Positions 13,617-14,678 of a DNA stretch of 14,678 nt are shown piece by piece. The translations under genes and the position numbers were made by a program. This stretch comes from an uncultured Clostridia bacterium (lineage in GTDB: Bacteria > Bacillota > Clostridia > Lachnospirales > Lachnospiraceae): positions 1 through 14,678 of the forward strand of contig CAMJIC010000039.1 in the NCBI GenBank assembly GCA_946405675.1, written 5' to 3'. How positions within the stretch are numbered: position 1 is the stretch's first letter; the number at the start of each line of letters is the position of its first letter. Below the pieces are notes generated by a model, which did not search any database, had not been told where the DNA came from, and saw only the letters and a list, made by a program, of their open reading frames with translations.

Positions 13617-14678
13617 ATGAAGAAACGTATGGTATCTGCGCTTTTGGCAAGCACGATGGTGCTGTCTTCCCTCGGGATGACTGCCATGGCCGCTGAGACA
13701 GAGGCCGCGGCACCGGCTCAGCCTTCCAAGAAGAGCAGCGAAGCGGCTCCGGACTGGGATGGTTACAATGAGAAGATTGCCCAGATCTACGCTGAGACAG
13801 ATCTTGCCAAGCGTGAAGCTCTGATGCATGAGGCAGAGGATGAGCTGATGGCGACATGGGCTGTCATTCCGATCTACTATTACAACGACATCTATATGCT
13901 GAAGCCTGAGTGCGAAGGGCTGTATTCCAACCTGTTCGGATTCAAGTATTTTGCGTATATGAATGCTCCGGGGAATAAGCTGAACGCGAACCTTGCTTCT
14001 GAGCCGGATCACCTTGATCCTGCCCTGAACAGTTCGGTAGACGGTGCCTGCCTGGCGATCCTTTCCTTCTCCGGTCTGTTTGCGTATGACGAGGAGGGAC
14101 AGCTGATCCCGGAACTGGCAGCGGATATGCCTGAGGTTTCCGAGGACGGTCTGACCTATACCTTCAAGCTCAGGGATGGTCTGAAGTGGTCGGACGGTGA
14201 GAAGCTGGATGCCGAGGATCTCGTGTATTCCTGGAACCGCCTTGCGAATCCGAACACCGCTGCTGACTACAGCTATCTGTGTGATTCCATGAACCTTGTA
14301 AGGAACGATGACGGCACCCTTGGCGTTGAGGCCTCTGATGACGGCCTGACCTTCACCTGCCACCTGACCAGGCCTTGCGCGTACTTCCTTGACCTGTGCG
14401 CGTTCCCGGCATTCTTCCCGGTTCCGGAGCAGGCAGTCACCAAGGCTGATCCGAACGGCGAGAACCCCGGCGCATGGGCACTGGAGAGCGGGTTCGTGAC
14501 CTCCGGCCCGATGACCTGCACCGCATGGAAGCACAACGAGTCCATGACCTATGAGAAGAACCCGAACTACTGGAATGCGGACAAGGTAACCCTGGATTCC
14601 ATCAATTTCATGCTGAGCGCGGATGATACCGCGATCTACAACGCATACAACGACGGTTCCCTTCAGTTCATCGACACG
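13617..14678 (+). CDS. oppA: Oligopeptide ABC transporter substrate-binding protein, partial, with displaced C-terminal-like module
   Basis: The gene runs off the window; 354 codons are visible with no stop. It is predicted to be an exported peptide-binding protein of the SBP_bac_5 family serving the upstream permease and ATPases. A signal peptide (1-25) ends AMA, followed by an Ala/Pro/Ser linker (26-45). No lipobox Cys is present. Residues about 46-116 (DWDGYNEKIAQ, AETDLAKREALMHEAED, VIPIYYYND, FGFKYFAYM) match what is normally the extreme C-terminus of this family. From about 121 the usual mature N-terminus begins: LNANLASEPDHLDP, then FKLRDGLKWSDGEKLDAEDLVYSWNR (184-209 approximately) and TSGPMT (295-300). 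TAAGGAGG lies upstream of the ATG. The order is therefore permuted or partly duplicated. Gene identity is secure; whether the C-terminal module also occurs at the far end cannot be seen. Confidence 0.9.
   Translation, partial: MKKRMVSALLASTMVLSSLGMTAMAAETEAAAPAQPSKKSSEAAPDWDGYNEKIAQIYAETDLAKREALMHEAEDELMATWAVIPIYYYNDIYMLKPECEGLYSNLFGFKYFAYMNAPGNKLNANLASEPDHLDPALNSSVDGACLAILSFSGLFAYDEEGQLIPELAADMPEVSEDGLTYTFKLRDGLKWSDGEKLDAEDLVYSWNRLANPNTAADYSYLCDSMNLVRNDDGTLGVEASDDGLTFTCHLTRPCAYFLDLCAFPAFFPVPEQAVTKADPNGENPGAWALESGFVTSGPMTCTAWKHNESMTYEKNPNYWNADKVTLDSINFMLSADDTAIYNAYNDGSLQFIDT

Noticed and set aside
1..14678. CRISPR array, tRNA/rRNA genes, insertion sequences, phage or defence genes
   Set aside because: No regularly spaced direct repeats, tRNA-like cloverleaf, transposase or integrase reading frame was seen. 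The short dispersed repeats are not spaced like a CRISPR array.

Overview
The window looks like chromosome from a GC-rich member of the Clostridia, most likely Lachnospiraceae. The evidence is the gene order rpmE - DUF1385 (yqhQ-like) - prmC - prfA, which is typical of Bacillota, together with strong AGGAGG-type ribosome binding sites, sigma-A-like promoters and protein sequences that read as clostridial. All supported genes are on the + strand. Species is not assigned.

Layout. Positions 1-375 carry no gene: a partial and a full copy of a palindromic intergenic repeat, a good sigma-A promoter and a GC-rich hairpin-bearing leader before rpmE (L31). Positions 376-3935 form a translation-related block: rpmE with its own terminator, a DUF1385 membrane protein, prmC (release-factor glutamine methyltransferase) and prfA (RF1, the substrate of PrmC). 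Positions 3936-4173 hold an 11-bp tandem repeat, a small terminator and a reversed copy of the palindromic repeat. Positions 4174-9094 hold metabolic and envelope genes: a lone hisC overlapping a small COG2426 membrane protein, a class I SAM methyltransferase, dapF (lysine/peptidoglycan), and a lipoprotein with a polysaccharide-deacetylase-like fold whose catalytic motifs look degraded. Positions 9175-14678 hold an oligopeptide/dipeptide ABC transporter: a consensus promoter, two permeases (oppB, oppC), two ATPases (oppD, oppF), and after a 293-bp gap with its own likely promoter, the substrate-binding protein, which runs off the window end.

How the parts work together. PrmC methylates the Gln of the GGQ loop of RF1, and the two genes are adjacent. 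OppB/OppC form the channel, OppD/OppF energise it, and the extracellular binding protein delivers peptides. DapF makes meso-diaminopimelate for the wall and lysine.

The most unusual item is the binding protein. Between its signal peptide and the normal start of the mature SBP_bac_5 fold there are about 70 residues that read like the C-terminal end of the same family. This is either a circular-permutation-like arrangement or a partial duplication. The protein also lacks the lipobox cysteine expected of Gram-positive binding proteins. Other notable items are a family of at least five palindromic intergenic repeats (one truncated at the window edge), a 25-bp tandem duplication of the prfA start region, and a 14-bp sequence shared upstream of oppB and oppA.
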